Shown here one piece after another: positions 1 to 8,715 of a DNA stretch of 64,000 nucleotides. Each line of letters opens with the position of its first letter. The first letter of the stretch is position 1. The position numbers and the translations under genes were made by a program. Source of the DNA: Pseudoflavonifractor_A sp022772585 (GTDB taxonomy: Bacteria; Bacillota; Clostridia; Oscillospirales; Oscillospiraceae); assembly GCF_052065415.1 (NCBI RefSeq), contig NZ_JBQHUB010000011.1, positions 15,123 to 79,122 of the forward strand, written 5' to 3'. The notes beneath the pieces were generated by a model. The model ran no database searches, was not told the DNA's origin, and worked only from the letters and a program-made list of their open reading frames with translations.

Positions 1-44
1 GCCAGACGAAGGGCTTTTCGGACATTCTTCAGATAGAGTCTGGA

Positions 45-1217
45 TCAGTCGTAGTACACCCGGTCGGCAGAGGCCGTGGACGGATCATGATAATAACCGG
101 CCAGTCCATTCTGCATCATCTCTTCATAGGTAGGGATGTTCTCGATCAGGATGGTCTGATCAGGATGGACGGTGTTGTTGACCTCCATGATGGTGGTGGC
201 GGTAGTCACATGGCGGGCCACGCGCTTGTCGATGGGCCAGCCGTTCTCATCAATGGGAGCGTAGAGCAGCTTATGCTCGCCGGCCTTGATGACAAAGACG
301 TCCTTGCCGCTCATCAGCAGCTCCTCGTCGGTGATGCCGCGGATGCGGTCCAGCATAGGCTCGGCCACTTCCACCAGATAGGAGGCCGCGTCGGTGTGGT
401 CGCCCACCTCACGATGGCTCAGACCGTGAAGGGCTGCAGGAGAGAACTCCATGCCGATGGGCACATCGAAGGTCTGGGAGGTCAGCATCATGGAAACCAT
501 GGCGGCCACGGACTGGCCCTTCTCATGGACCACGATGGTGTTCTCCACGGTGTACTCCAACTCGGCCTCGTGGAAGTCCAGGGTCATGTCCACACCCTCG
601 GCCTTGATGAGCTCGGTAACGGCATAGTTGGTCCGCTCAGTCAGCAGGCCGTCCTTCTTGCCGGGCCAGTTACGGTTGGTATTGCGGATATCCACATTGG
701 CCAGCGTCTGTCCGCTGGGATAGTGGATGTAGACCTCGGGGTCAGGCCAGGAATCCAGCGGGCTGGCGTGACGGTCGCCGTACCTCCACACCTTGGTGCC
801 CCAGTCGGTCTGGTAGGTAAAGAAACGGGGATAGGCCTCGCCCACGCGGCTGACGGTAGAGCCGCTGTTGTTCTCGCGGTCAATGACGATGACCTTGCCC
901 TGATTGACCTTCAGGTTCTCCACCAGCAGGTTGGCCGCCATGACGCCGGCGGGCTCCTCAGCGTGGGTGCCGCCCCAGATCAGCATGCAGCCGCCGTCCA
1001 CGCCGCTGTCAAAAATGTAGACGTTGCAGTCATTCACAGTGCCCTTGACCACATCGCTGTAGTCGCTGAGCTTCTTGACCTCGGTGATGTACTCGCTGAC
1101 CACCACCGGCTCCTTATAATTACGGTGTTCCCAGAACAGATAGCCGGCGACACCCACGCAGAACGCGAGAATGATGACGCTGATGGCCTTTACCGTATCG
1201 ATATTCAGCTTCTTCAA
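45..1217 (-). CDS. Membrane-anchored succinylglutamate desuccinylase/aspartoacylase-like (M14-type) zinc hydrolase
   Basis: This 390-aa protein has one N-terminal membrane segment (about residues 10-29) and then an extracytoplasmic hydrolase domain. The motif GGTHAEEP contains an HxxE pair (H85, E88) typical of zinc binding in the AstE/AspA branch of M14 peptidases, and DFHEAE further on is a likely additional active-site segment. Family members cleave N-acyl or peptide bonds of amino acids; the substrate here is not visible. It is the last gene of a minus-strand operon, 16 bp after a 57-aa membrane protein, and follows a permease, a lipoprotein and a C69 peptidase, so it may act on peptides or acyl-amino acids at the cell surface (inference). 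Confidence 0.75.
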   Translation of the reverse strand: MKKLNIDTVKAISVIILAFCVGVAGYLFWEHRNYKEPVVVSEYITEVKKLSDYSDVVKGTVNDCNVYIFDSGVDGGCMLIWGGTHAEEPAGVMAANLLVENLKVNQGKVIVIDRENNSGSTVSRVGEAYPRFFTYQTDWGTKVWRYGDRHASPLDSWPDPEVYIHYPSGQTLANVDIRNTNRNWPGKKDGLLTERTNYAVTELIKAEGVDMTLDFHEAELEYTVENTIVVHEKGQSVAAMVSMMLTSQTFDVPIGMEFSPAALHGLSHREVGDHTDAASYLVEVAEPMLDRIRGITDEELLMSGKDVFVIKAGEHKLLYAPIDENGWPIDKRVARHVTTATTIMEVNNTVHPDQTILIENIPTYEEMMQNGLAGYYHDPSTASADRVYYD

Positions 1218-1233
1218 CTGTATCCCTCCCCCT

Positions 1234-1407
1234 TTATTTCAAGCGCAGCAGCCGCAGTACGAAGGGGACCATGATAATGCAATACACCAATGCGTTCTGA
1301 ACGTTCTTGGTCCGGATAAACGCACGGACAATCGCAATCAGGAAGAAAAGCGCGGTGGCATAGGTAAGGACCGTGAAAATGGCATTGATGATGACCAGAA
1401 TATCCAT
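1234..1407 (-). CDS. 57-aa hydrophobic membrane protein in the peptidase/permease operon
   Basis: A short open frame begins with ATG three bases after the permease stop codon and ends 16 bp before the hydrolase start. The 57-aa product starts MDILVIINAIFTVL and consists almost entirely of two hydrophobic stretches (about residues 3-28 and 39-54) separated by a basic hinge (RAFIRTKN), so it is probably a two-pass membrane protein. I do not recognise a family. Its tight position between the permease and the membrane hydrolase suggests a small accessory subunit of one of them. It could be missed by length filters, but spacing and composition favour a real gene. Confidence 0.65.
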   Translation of the reverse strand: MDILVIINAIFTVLTYATALFFLIAIVRAFIRTKNVQNALVYCIIMVPFVLRLLRLK

Positions 1408-1410
1408 ACT

Positions 1411-2748
1411 TTACACCCCCAGCAGATTGCCCAGTTGGTTGTTGAAGATCATGGCCACCGTGCACAGCGCCAGGATGAACAGCATGGGGACCAGGGCGGC
1501 CTTCAGGAAGCCCTTATAGTAGTTCCCCTTGTAGTCCAGCTGCATGACGGCGGCACGGCCCACCACGGCGGTGGGGGGCAGGCAGTCGCCCACGGGCCAC
1601 ATGACGGACCAGGCAGCCAGTGCGATGACGGCGTTGTAGCCCTTCATGTTGAACAGCATGATCAGGGGCACGCCCAGCAGAGGCGCCACCGCGTACTGCA
1701 GGACGCCCTCCGCCACAGGCAGAATGAGCCACAGGGCAGCAAACAGCAGGCCGATGGGCAGGATAACCACGCCCAGAGAGATCAGGCCGCGGGCGCCGGT
1801 CAGGGTCAGGACCTGGTTGAGGATGCCGACCACGACCATGATGCCCACCAGTTCCTTCAGGTTGACCACGGTGGTCACGGCCACTTCCATGACGTTGACT
1901 TTCTTGGGGGCGCACAGAAGCACAGCGGCGGCGCTGAGCATGAAAATCATGGGCAGGCCGATGACGGGCCAGTAGGCGGGGATCACCCGGGCGCCCAGGA
2001 TCAGGACCAGCATCACGATGAAGGGGATGAACGCCCGCAGGGCATTCCAGCCGTTGGGGGCCTCAGGCAGGGTAGAGAGCACCTCGTCCACGGGAGCATC
2101 GCTCTTGGTGCCGCGGGTCAGGTAGAAGGTGGCAAACAGCGCACCGGCGATGGACAGCAGGGCCAGCGGGGCGGTGAAGCCCACATAGGGCATGTTGGCG
2201 CCGGCGGCGGCCATCATGGTCCACAGGTTGATGGGCGGGCAGGCGGCGCTCATGGCGGCCAGCAGGAACACCAGCGCCACGCGGCGGTCCTCCTTCACGC
2301 CCATGGCGGCCAGGACGCTGCCCACCAGGCCGCCCACCGTCAGGACGGTGGTAGCGCCCGATCCGGTAACGGCACCGGGCACCATCATGACCACCAGGAG
2401 GAGCAGCAGGCACAGCACGCGGCGCTTATAGAACCGGCCCACGATCTGGCGGACCAGGTAGCTGACGCCGCCGGTCTCCTTATACAGGGTCATGAAGAAG
2501 GTGGCGGTCAGGAAGGTCATGCATACGTCGAAATAGTTGAAGGTGCCCTCCACCAGATGACGGATGATCTCCGTGAACGGAAGGACGGAACGCTCATCAA
2601 CGCCCATCGGGAGAATAAGGTGGGCTACCAGAGCGCCCAGCGCGGCCAGCAGCAGCGTGATCTCGGTGTTGGCCTTCATCTTCTTTGCCACGGCGAAGAC
2701 GACCACGATAACGGCGATGACCGCTAAGGAGTGCTGGAACATAGTCAC
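1411..2748 (-). CDS. DctM-like (ion transporter superfamily) permease
   Basis: This 445-aa polytopic protein has roughly 11-12 hydrophobic segments. The pattern GAVTGSGATTVLTVGG followed by AACPPINLWTMMAAAG, repeated in looser form in the C-terminal half (GDCLPPTAVVG), resembles the two-fold pseudo-symmetric DctM/TRAP large subunit and wider ion transporter superfamily. These carriers move organic acids with sodium or protons. No TRAP small subunit or classic DctP binding protein is present; the upstream lipoprotein may take the receptor role (inference). The gene lies 74 bp downstream of that lipoprotein and 3 bp upstream of the 57-aa membrane protein, in one transcription unit. Substrate unknown. 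Confidence 0.7.
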   Translation of the reverse strand: MTMFQHSLAVIAVIVVVFAVAKKMKANTEITLLLAALGALVAHLILPMGVDERSVLPFTEIIRHLVEGTFNYFDVCMTFLTATFFMTLYKETGGVSYLVRQIVGRFYKRRVLCLLLLLVVMMVPGAVTGSGATTVLTVGGLVGSVLAAMGVKEDRRVALVFLLAAMSAACPPINLWTMMAAAGANMPYVGFTAPLALLSIAGALFATFYLTRGTKSDAPVDEVLSTLPEAPNGWNALRAFIPFIVMLVLILGARVIPAYWPVIGLPMIFMLSAAAVLLCAPKKVNVMEVAVTTVVNLKELVGIMVVVGILNQVLTLTGARGLISLGVVILPIGLLFAALWLILPVAEGVLQYAVAPLLGVPLIMLFNMKGYNAVIALAAWSVMWPVGDCLPPTAVVGRAAVMQLDYKGNYYKGFLKAALVPMLFILALCTVAMIFNNQLGNLLGV

Positions 2749-2822
2749 AAGATTACCTCCTCAGGAAGGACCGCGGGGTGTCACAACACGCCCGCGGTCC
2801 TGAACAAGAATCGCGGGATAGT

Positions 2823-3503
2823 TTATTCCGCGGCCATGTACTCGCTCATGCCAAGGGCATCCTTGGCAGTAATGATGGGGATATTGTGCTCCTTGGCATA
2901 GTTGGAGAACAGGCCGTCACTGTCGCTCTCCTCCACCACCATGATGACGTCGGCCAGAGGCATGATGGCATCAATGGAAGCCTGGTCGTTGGCGTCGGTA
3001 CGGCGGGACATGCCCTCCACATGGGCGCAGACAATGGTCATGCCAGCGTCCTTAGCGGCCTGAATCAGGGCGGTGCAGCGGTCGATCTCGTCGTTGACAT
3101 CGGTGCCGGCAGCGCCCATACCCTTGCCGCTGGTACCGGTGGTGACGATCAGGGTCTTGGCGTCGCCAGCGGAGAAATTATCCACAGACAGGGTGTGATC
3201 GTCAGTGGAGGTGGCGCCGATCTGGCCAGCCACCATGTGCAGCATGACAGAGCCGGTGCTCTGTCCGCAGGTGGTCATCAGGAAGGGGCCATGGATCTTG
3301 CCGTCAAACTCAGCGCTGCCGCCGGAGGGGGCGGCGGGGGTGCTGGCAGCGGGGGCGCTGGCAGCGGGGGCGCTGGCAGCGGGGGCGGAAGCCTCAGGAG
3401 CCTTGGAGGCGGGAGCGTTGGAACCGCTTCCGCCGCAGGCGGCCAGAGACATGACCATGCCCAGGGCCAGCAGGGACGAAATCAGCTTTTTGCTATTCTT
3501 CAT
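2823..3503 (-). CDS. DUF6305-like lipoprotein
   Basis: The start is placed at the ATG preceded by GAGGAG eight to nine bases upstream; a longer frame begins at 3527 but lacks a site. The 226-aa product has a lipoprotein signal (MKNSKKLISSLLALGMVMSL, then AAC), so it should be lipid-anchored outside the membrane. A linker of repeated APAAS units (about residues 30-60) leads to a globular domain of alternating hydrophobic strands and helices, which I match to DUF6305-type proteins. Function of that family is unknown. Its place between a C69 peptidase and a DctM-like permease suggests a substrate-handling role for the permease (inference). Confidence 0.7.
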   Translation of the reverse strand: MKNSKKLISSLLALGMVMSLAACGGSGSNAPASKAPEASAPAASAPAASAPAASTPAAPSGGSAEFDGKIHGPFLMTTCGQSTGSVMLHMVAGQIGATSTDDHTLSVDNFSAGDAKTLIVTTGTSGKGMGAAGTDVNDEIDRCTALIQAAKDAGMTIVCAHVEGMSRRTDANDQASIDAIMPLADVIMVVEESDSDGLFSNYAKEHNIPIITAKDALGMSEYMAAE

Positions 3504-3613
3504 GACATAAATCTCCTCATAGGTCATAGGGATAGCCCTGTCTCCCCGCCGCTGTGCGGCAGGGAGACCAAGGCTTGGTTTTGATTTGCTATCGGACCGT
3601 CTTATGATTCCGA

Positions 3614-5464
3614 TCAGTTCTTCTTTTTCTTCTGCAGGATGACGACCACGGCGATGGCAGCGGCGATCACGCAGATGGAGCCGATGACCAGAGCGGTGGA
3701 GTTGCTGGAGGTGGTGTTCACAGGAGCCTCAGAGGGAGTGCTGGGAGCGGTGCTGGGAGCAGGCTCCTCAGAGGCGGCGGGCTCCTCAGAAGGCGCAGGC
3801 TCCTCGCCGTTCAGCTTGGCCTTGTCGGCGATGCTGGTGGAACCGAAGCCAACCTCTTCCAGCCAGTCAGCGGGATAACCCAGAGTGGTGGAAGAACCGT
3901 CCTCTTCGATATGGATGCCGTCATAGTAGGTGCCGACCAGCTGCCAGGCAAAGGCCCACCACTCGTCGTTCAGCTCATTCAGGTTGGTGTTCACGTACTC
4001 AGTCAGGTAAGCGCGGGCGGCATCGGAACCGGAGGTGTTGTACAGCTCCAGAGCCTTGGCGTCCACGTCGGCCTGCTCGGCAAAGTACTCGGCCTCGATG
4101 GCGGCCTTCTTCTCACGGATGACGGGGTACATGGCGTCCCAGTTCAGCTGAGCATAGTTGCCGATGAAGTTGAAGGCCCACCAGGCGCAGCTCTGGTCAA
4201 AGGTCTTGCGGTCACCGGTGGACCAGGCCTCGGGGACCTCGGTGGTACCGGCGTAGATGGGGGTATAGACGGTGGTGTCGGGACAGTCCTCGCCGAACCA
4301 CAGCACGCTGCCGATCTCACCGGGCATGTCGGGACGCAGCTCGGCCACGAAGCTGTAAGAGCAGCGGAACTGGGCGATCTCGCGCTCCCAGTCCTCACTG
4401 GCGAGCTCCTCGGGTCTCATCTTGCCGGGGACCTGCCAACGGTGGGGGTTGCCGAAGGGACCGGCGGCCAGACCCTCGGTCATATCATACTCGGTGCCCT
4501 CCAGGTGATCGCTGTAAATGTCCATGATATCCTGGACGGAGACCAGCTCGTCGGGGACGATGGTGAAGTCATAGTGGGTCTGGCGGTCCACCACAGGGAA
4601 GTCCTGGGAGGGAGCCAGCAGGCTGAACACCCGCCACTCGCGGCGGCTGGCGTAGAACTCATAGCCGTAGGGCTCGGGGTTGAATATCTTGGTGAAGTTG
4701 AACTCCTCGCCTTCGGACCACCAGCCCATCTGAGCAGGCAGGGCGGTGATGTCGGTGGACCACATGAAGTTCTCGGTGTCGTTAAAGTCGATCACGCCGA
4801 TGCGGGAGCGGTTGGCGCCGGTATAGACCTGGTCGTCAGGCACTCTGCGGGCCGCCCAGTGGGCGCCGGGAGCTTCGCTGCCCTGAGTCCACAGGGGACC
4901 GCCGCCGCAGACCTCAAAGATCCACACTTCGTTCTGGTCGGCCACCAGCAGGCACTCGCCGCCGTCACAGTAGCCGTACTTCTCCGCCATGGCGCCCATG
5001 ACCTCAACGGCCTCACGGGCGGTAGCGGCGCGCTGCAGGCCCAGCATCTCCAGGTTGGCGATGACCATCATGCCGTCAGCGGTACCGACCTCGTCGCGGC
5101 CGCTCCAGGTGAACTCGCTCATGACCACGCCCTTCTCGTTCATGAAGGGGTAGCCGGTGTTGAAGTAAGTATAGGTCTCCTCAGCCTGGGGGATCTGGCC
5201 CACCAGAGTGGGCTCGTTCTTGGTGGCGGTGCAGGGATCGTTGTAGATGTCCACCATCTCGCCGGCGGCATGCTTGCCGCCCTTGACGATCTGGATCCGG
5301 TGGTCGTACCAGCCGTCGCAGGTATGGGACACCAGAACAGCGCCGGTATCAGAGGCGTCTTTGCCGACCGCCAGGGTCGTACAGGCGCTGGCACTTACCG
5401 CGGTACCAAGGGTGATCACGCAAGCCGTTGTCAGAGAAATCACTTTCTTGAAAATGCTTTTCAT
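3614..5464 (-). CDS. C69 family dipeptidase, exported and C-terminally membrane-anchored
   Basis: This 616-aa protein has a signal peptide ending SASA, followed directly by C28-T-T-L, the N-terminal-nucleophile cysteine expected of C69 (U34, PepD-like) dipeptidases, and a DTGAVLVSHTCDGW segment typical of the family. A proline/serine/glutamate-rich linker (about 565-590) leads to a C-terminal hydrophobic anchor and a lysine tail, so the enzyme probably sits on the outer face of the membrane. It is the first gene of the operon running to position 45 and has a strong GGAGG site. Together the operon could hydrolyse peptides outside the cell and import the products (inference). Confidence 0.85.
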   Translation of the reverse strand: MKSIFKKVISLTTACVITLGTAVSASACTTLAVGKDASDTGAVLVSHTCDGWYDHRIQIVKGGKHAAGEMVDIYNDPCTATKNEPTLVGQIPQAEETYTYFNTGYPFMNEKGVVMSEFTWSGRDEVGTADGMMVIANLEMLGLQRAATAREAVEVMGAMAEKYGYCDGGECLLVADQNEVWIFEVCGGGPLWTQGSEAPGAHWAARRVPDDQVYTGANRSRIGVIDFNDTENFMWSTDITALPAQMGWWSEGEEFNFTKIFNPEPYGYEFYASRREWRVFSLLAPSQDFPVVDRQTHYDFTIVPDELVSVQDIMDIYSDHLEGTEYDMTEGLAAGPFGNPHRWQVPGKMRPEELASEDWEREIAQFRCSYSFVAELRPDMPGEIGSVLWFGEDCPDTTVYTPIYAGTTEVPEAWSTGDRKTFDQSCAWWAFNFIGNYAQLNWDAMYPVIREKKAAIEAEYFAEQADVDAKALELYNTSGSDAARAYLTEYVNTNLNELNDEWWAFAWQLVGTYYDGIHIEEDGSSTTLGYPADWLEEVGFGSTSIADKAKLNGEEPAPSEEPAASEEPAPSTAPSTPSEAPVNTTSSNSTALVIGSICVIAAAIAVVVILQKKKKN

Positions 5465-6455
5465 GTTTTCCTCCTTCGCGTTATAGGCCTTTACAGTATT
5501 TCTTTGCGCGGAAATCGTGTCGTCTGCTTTTCCTCACCATCCTTCCTGCATCGTCGAACCTTATGCATTGATCATTGTGATCAGATCTTTGGGGTTCCCC
5601 TCTTTCCCTTCTTCATGCATACTTCAACTTGCATTTCATTTTCTGGTTTTGTAACGTTTCCGGGGATATATCGTCAGCCCCGCAAAACAGAGATGATTCC
5701 CTGTTTCACGGGACAGATCGATCCGCTCAAATACTTCAGGACTTGTCAAAAAACAAAAATTCCGCTAGCCGGTCCGTACCGGCAAAGCCTGCATCATCTA
5801 AGGATATTCATACTCTATTGAAAATAGAGCATGAATCAGGGGCGCCCCTGATTCATGAAATTTTGCGTATTTTTTGTTTTAGCAAATCACTCCTCAGTGT
5901 TCCCATCTGAGAAACATGATGCCTGCCCGTCAGCCGGAAAATCGCAGCCGTCCTGCATCCGTCAGGACATCTATTTGGTTTCCCACATATTATCACAAAC
6001 CAAATTTCCAATTTATGTTACTGTAATTACTTTTTAAGCATACCACTTTTCCACAAAAAAGGCTAGCCCTAATTGCGACTTTTTCTATAAAAAACTGTTG
6101 ATTATAAAATCTCTCCTCTTTATATTACATTTAATTCCTTATTAACTAGAATTTATATCACAATATTCCTCTTTTTGGAATTTTTATAGATCATCAAAAT
6201 CACGCAAAAGGTCACACCTGTTCCATGCACTGCTGAAGGCCCGGCCTCCCCGCTCTTCATGGCGTGGAGGCACGCGGCGCCGGCACCGAAACGCCGCAGG
6301 ATGTCCGCCAGTGGTGAATATTCCGTTTCATCCGATACCGTTCCATACGAAACGATACAGGCAGCGGATCTCTTTCCACGCCTGCATAAACCAGGTACCG
6401 ATGCTCATATGTTCTCCAGGCCAGGCAGCAATATTTGGCCGCTGAGGAGGAGGGC
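5465..6455. other. Intergenic region of about 1 kb, AT-rich, without convincing genes
   Basis: No supportable gene was seen here. The part nearest 5464 is the leader of the C69 operon. Base composition falls sharply between about 5,990 and 6,210, with many A/T runs, in contrast to the GC-rich surroundings. Short open frames exist (for example 5629-5910 on the plus strand) but have no ribosome site or protein-like composition. A perfect 28-bp palindrome at 5830-5857 is listed separately. The segment may contain the operon promoter and remnants of a lost or inserted element next to the truncated feoB. Confidence 0.5.
5830..5857. repeat. Perfect 28-bp palindrome upstream of the C69 operon
   Basis: CATGAATCAGGGGC is followed immediately by its exact reverse complement, with no spacer. 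It lies in an AT-rich region about 370 bp upstream of the first gene of the surface operon. It is too perfect and loop-free for a typical intrinsic terminator and could be a regulator binding site or a recombination scar. Confidence 0.6.
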
Positions 6456-6665
6456 ATGAGGAAAAGCTGTATCCAGCACGTTGTCATACATCTTCCGGAT
6501 CATCCCTGTCCTGGTTCACGCTCCGGCAAAGTCAATGAATTTCATGTGGAGGTAATCGGGCGGAAGCTGCGGGAATCATCTTTGAGCAGCAAACAGCAGG
6601 CGGCTGTTATCGACCGGATCCTGGGATCTCTCCGTGAAAGGGAACACGATGGGATCATCAAATAA
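6456..6665 (+). CDS. Small hypothetical protein (69 aa)
   Basis: The ATG at 6456 sits just after GGAGGAGGG, a strong ribosome site, and the frame encodes 69 aa ending REREHDGIIK. The C-terminal half (from KVNEFHVEVIG) looks like a soluble helical segment with balanced charge, and a plus-strand intrinsic terminator follows at 6728. I do not recognise the family. It lies in the foreign-looking stretch between the C69 operon and the truncated 3' end of feoB, so it may belong to an inserted element or its remnant. The first 20 residues are proline- and cysteine-containing and less convincing. Confidence 0.45.
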   Translation: MRKSCIQHVVIHLPDHPCPGSRSGKVNEFHVEVIGRKLRESSLSSKQQAAVIDRILGSLREREHDGIIK

Positions 6666-6727
6666 CCTTCCCCGCAGCCGCCGGGCCGGCACGGCCATAT
6701 CCGTCCGGCAGAACGTATCCCTGAAAC

Positions 6728-6772
6728 AAGCAGCCCCTTTGCCGCTCCATCCGGCGGCAAGGGGGCTTTTTC
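6728..6772 (+). terminator. Intrinsic terminator after the 69-aa gene
   Basis: A GC-rich stem (CCCCTTTGCCGC pairing with GCGGCAAGGGGG) is followed by CTTTTTCC on the plus strand. It supports transcription through the small gene at 6456. Confidence 0.65.
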
Positions 6773-6889
6773 CTGCTCATATGGCTTTATAGACGCCCGC
6801 CGCAAAGGCCTTACGGCCTCCATGCGGCCGCAATCCAGAGCTTCGTTTCTCTTTGAGATGACTGCGCCTGGCCAGTTTCCACACGGATC

Positions 6890-8332
6890 TCAGCACATGC
6901 TTTGTTGCCCTTTGCGCGGTTGCGCAAACCGCCCGTTGCAGGGCACAAAGCTGTTGGTCAGCATGGCGATGAGCTGCTCCCGGGGCGAATCGATGATCCG
7001 GCAGCCCACCACCCCCGCCGCGTTGCATCCAAAGCCCATGCACATGGTCAGGGCCTGTTTGCCGCAGGCATGGGCCTTTTGAAAGGCGTGGTCCAGCACA
7101 AAGGCTACCCGGGGCAGATACCCCAGGTCCTCCAGCAGGGTGAAAAGGGGAAAGAAGATGGCCATGGGGGGCAGCATGACGCTGACCACCCAGGCCAGGG
7201 TGCGCCAGACCCCCAGCACCAGCGCGCCGTGGAGCCACTCCGGCGCGCCCAGAGCAGCAAAGACCTCTGTCAGCACGTCCTGCACCCGGAACAGCAGGCC
7301 GGACAGGAGCTGGGAGGGATAATTGGCCCCGGCAATGGTGAGCCAGAACACCCCCGCCAGCAGCAGGAGCATCACCGGGATGCCGGTAAGCCGGCTGGTA
7401 AAGAGCCGGTCCAGCCGCCGGTCCCTCCGGTCCCCGGCCCCCTCCTCCCGGACGGCGGCGTGGGCCAGGTCCTCTGCCGCCCACACCAGGCAGGAGACCA
7501 GCCGGTCGCCCAGGGCCTGGCCCTCCAGCCCCACCGCTGCCAGCTCCGCCCGGGCCTGGGCCAGACACTCCGCCGTCCCCTCTTCCTCCCGGAGGTCCCG
7601 GCCCAGCCGGTCCGCCAGGGTGGAGAGTGCTTCCTCGTCCCCCGCCAGCAGCCGCAGGGCGGCCCAGCGGGGCGGCACCGGGCCGCAGCGTCCCGCCAGC
7701 TGGGCGGTCAGCGGCTCCAGCGCCCTCTCAATCGGGGGAAGGTAGCGGGGCGGCCGGCCCCGGACTTCCCCGTCCGCCGCCCGCTCCACCGCCGCCATCA
7801 GGGCGTCCGTCCCCTCTCCCCGGCCCGCCGCCGTCCCCACCACCGGCACGCCCAGCCGCCGGGACAGCTCCTCCAGATCCACCGTGATCCCCCGGCGCCG
7901 GGCCTCATCCATCAGGTTGACGCACACCACCGTCCGGGGCTGGAGCTCGATGGTCTGGAGCACCAGGTTCAGGTTCCGCTCCAGGCAGGAGGCGTCGCAC
8001 ACCACCACCGCGGCGTCTGCCCCGCCCCAGCACAGGAAATCCCGGGCCACCATCTCCTCCGCCGAGTGGGCCAGCAGAGAATAGGTCCCCGGCAGGTCCA
8101 CCAGTACGTACTCATACCCGCCGTATTCGCACCGGCCCCGGGCGGTGGCCACCGTCTTGCCGGGCCAGTTCCCTGTATGCTGCCTCAAACCAGTCAGGTA
8201 GTTGAACACGGTGGATTTGCCCACATTTGGGTTGCCGGCCAGGGCCACCACCCGGTCGCCGGGCCGCCCGCTCCGGGGCTCCCCCGTTCGGTCCACGGCC
8301 CCCGGTCCCGTGGACGCCCGGGTCAGTCCCAT
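6890..8332 (-). CDS. feoB: Ferrous iron transport protein B, C-terminally truncated
   Basis: The 480-aa product has the FeoB cytosolic G domain: G1 GNPNVGKS (33-40), DLPGTYSL, and NLMDEA, followed by a helical spacer and several membrane segments up to NSFVPCNGRF, a conserved gate region. After that the frame runs into unrelated residues (AQPRKGQQSMC) and stops. Normal FeoB proteins continue for roughly 150-200 residues with further membrane helices, which are found nowhere downstream. The gene therefore looks broken by a deletion or insertion and is probably not a working transporter. Its ATG overlaps the feoA stop codon, so feoA and feoB are translationally coupled. Confidence 0.85.
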   Translation of the reverse strand: MGLTRASTGPGAVDRTGEPRSGRPGDRVVALAGNPNVGKSTVFNYLTGLRQHTGNWPGKTVATARGRCEYGGYEYVLVDLPGTYSLLAHSAEEMVARDFLCWGGADAAVVVCDASCLERNLNLVLQTIELQPRTVVCVNLMDEARRRGITVDLEELSRRLGVPVVGTAAGRGEGTDALMAAVERAADGEVRGRPPRYLPPIERALEPLTAQLAGRCGPVPPRWAALRLLAGDEEALSTLADRLGRDLREEEGTAECLAQARAELAAVGLEGQALGDRLVSCLVWAAEDLAHAAVREEGAGDRRDRRLDRLFTSRLTGIPVMLLLLAGVFWLTIAGANYPSQLLSGLLFRVQDVLTEVFAALGAPEWLHGALVLGVWRTLAWVVSVMLPPMAIFFPLFTLLEDLGYLPRVAFVLDHAFQKAHACGKQALTMCMGFGCNAAGVVGCRIIDSPREQLIAMLTNSFVPCNGRFAQPRKGQQSMC

Positions 8333-8607
8333 CCGATCAGCACTGCCGGGCCCAGCCGGTCCGGGCAGCCCTCCCCGCACTCCAGCCGCACTCCCGCCGC
8401 GTCCGGCCCCCGCAGCGCGATGACCGCGCCCCGGATCCGGTAGGCCGCCGGGTCCCCTGCCGGACTCACCGCCACACAGGTCACCCGGGTGCCGGGCACC
8501 AGTCCCAGGTCCATCAGCCGCCGCCGCATGGAGGGCGAGCCCTCCACCCGCTCCACTCTTCCGCCCGCTCCCACCGGGAGGGCGGCCAGACTTCCTTCTT
8601 TCCGCAT
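8323..8607 (-). CDS. feoA: Ferrous iron transport protein A
   Basis: This 94-aa SH3-like FeoA protein has the typical order: a start for the domain at LAALPVGAGGRVERV, then RRRLMDLGLVPGTRV, and an ending in YRIRGAVIALR. FeoA is a small cytosolic partner of FeoB. A good site (GGAGGATCTGAGAT) precedes the ATG. The gene overlaps feoB by about ten bases and is read divergently from a DtxR/MntR-like regulator at 8716, which probably controls it through the spacer between them. Confidence 0.9.
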   Translation of the reverse strand: MRKEGSLAALPVGAGGRVERVEGSPSMRRRLMDLGLVPGTRVTCVAVSPAGDPAAYRIRGAVIALRGPDAAGVRLECGEGCPDRLGPAVLIGWD

Positions 8608-8628
8608 ATCTCAGATCCTCCGGACATA

Positions 8629-8670
8629 CATGTTAGAGTCGGGAAACTTTGTTTCCACACCCTCATGTTA
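8629..8670. promoter_or_regulatory. Candidate metalloregulator operator between feoA and the DtxR-like gene
   Basis: A perfect hyphenated palindrome, GGAAAC-TTT-GTTTCC (8642-8656), lies midway between the divergent genes. It is flanked by two direct copies of CATGTTA (8629-8635 and 8664-8670) 35 bp apart. The position is right for an iron- or manganese-dependent repressor binding site; the assignment is inferred from context. Confidence 0.5.
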
Positions 8671-8715
8671 TTACCGCGCTCCCGCGGGGGTGACTGCTGT
8701 TCAGGAGGACTTGCC

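Noticed and set aside
5629..5910. Open frame in the AT-rich spacer upstream of the C69 operon
   Set aside because: No Shine-Dalgarno site, mixed low-complexity composition and it runs through the 28-bp palindrome.
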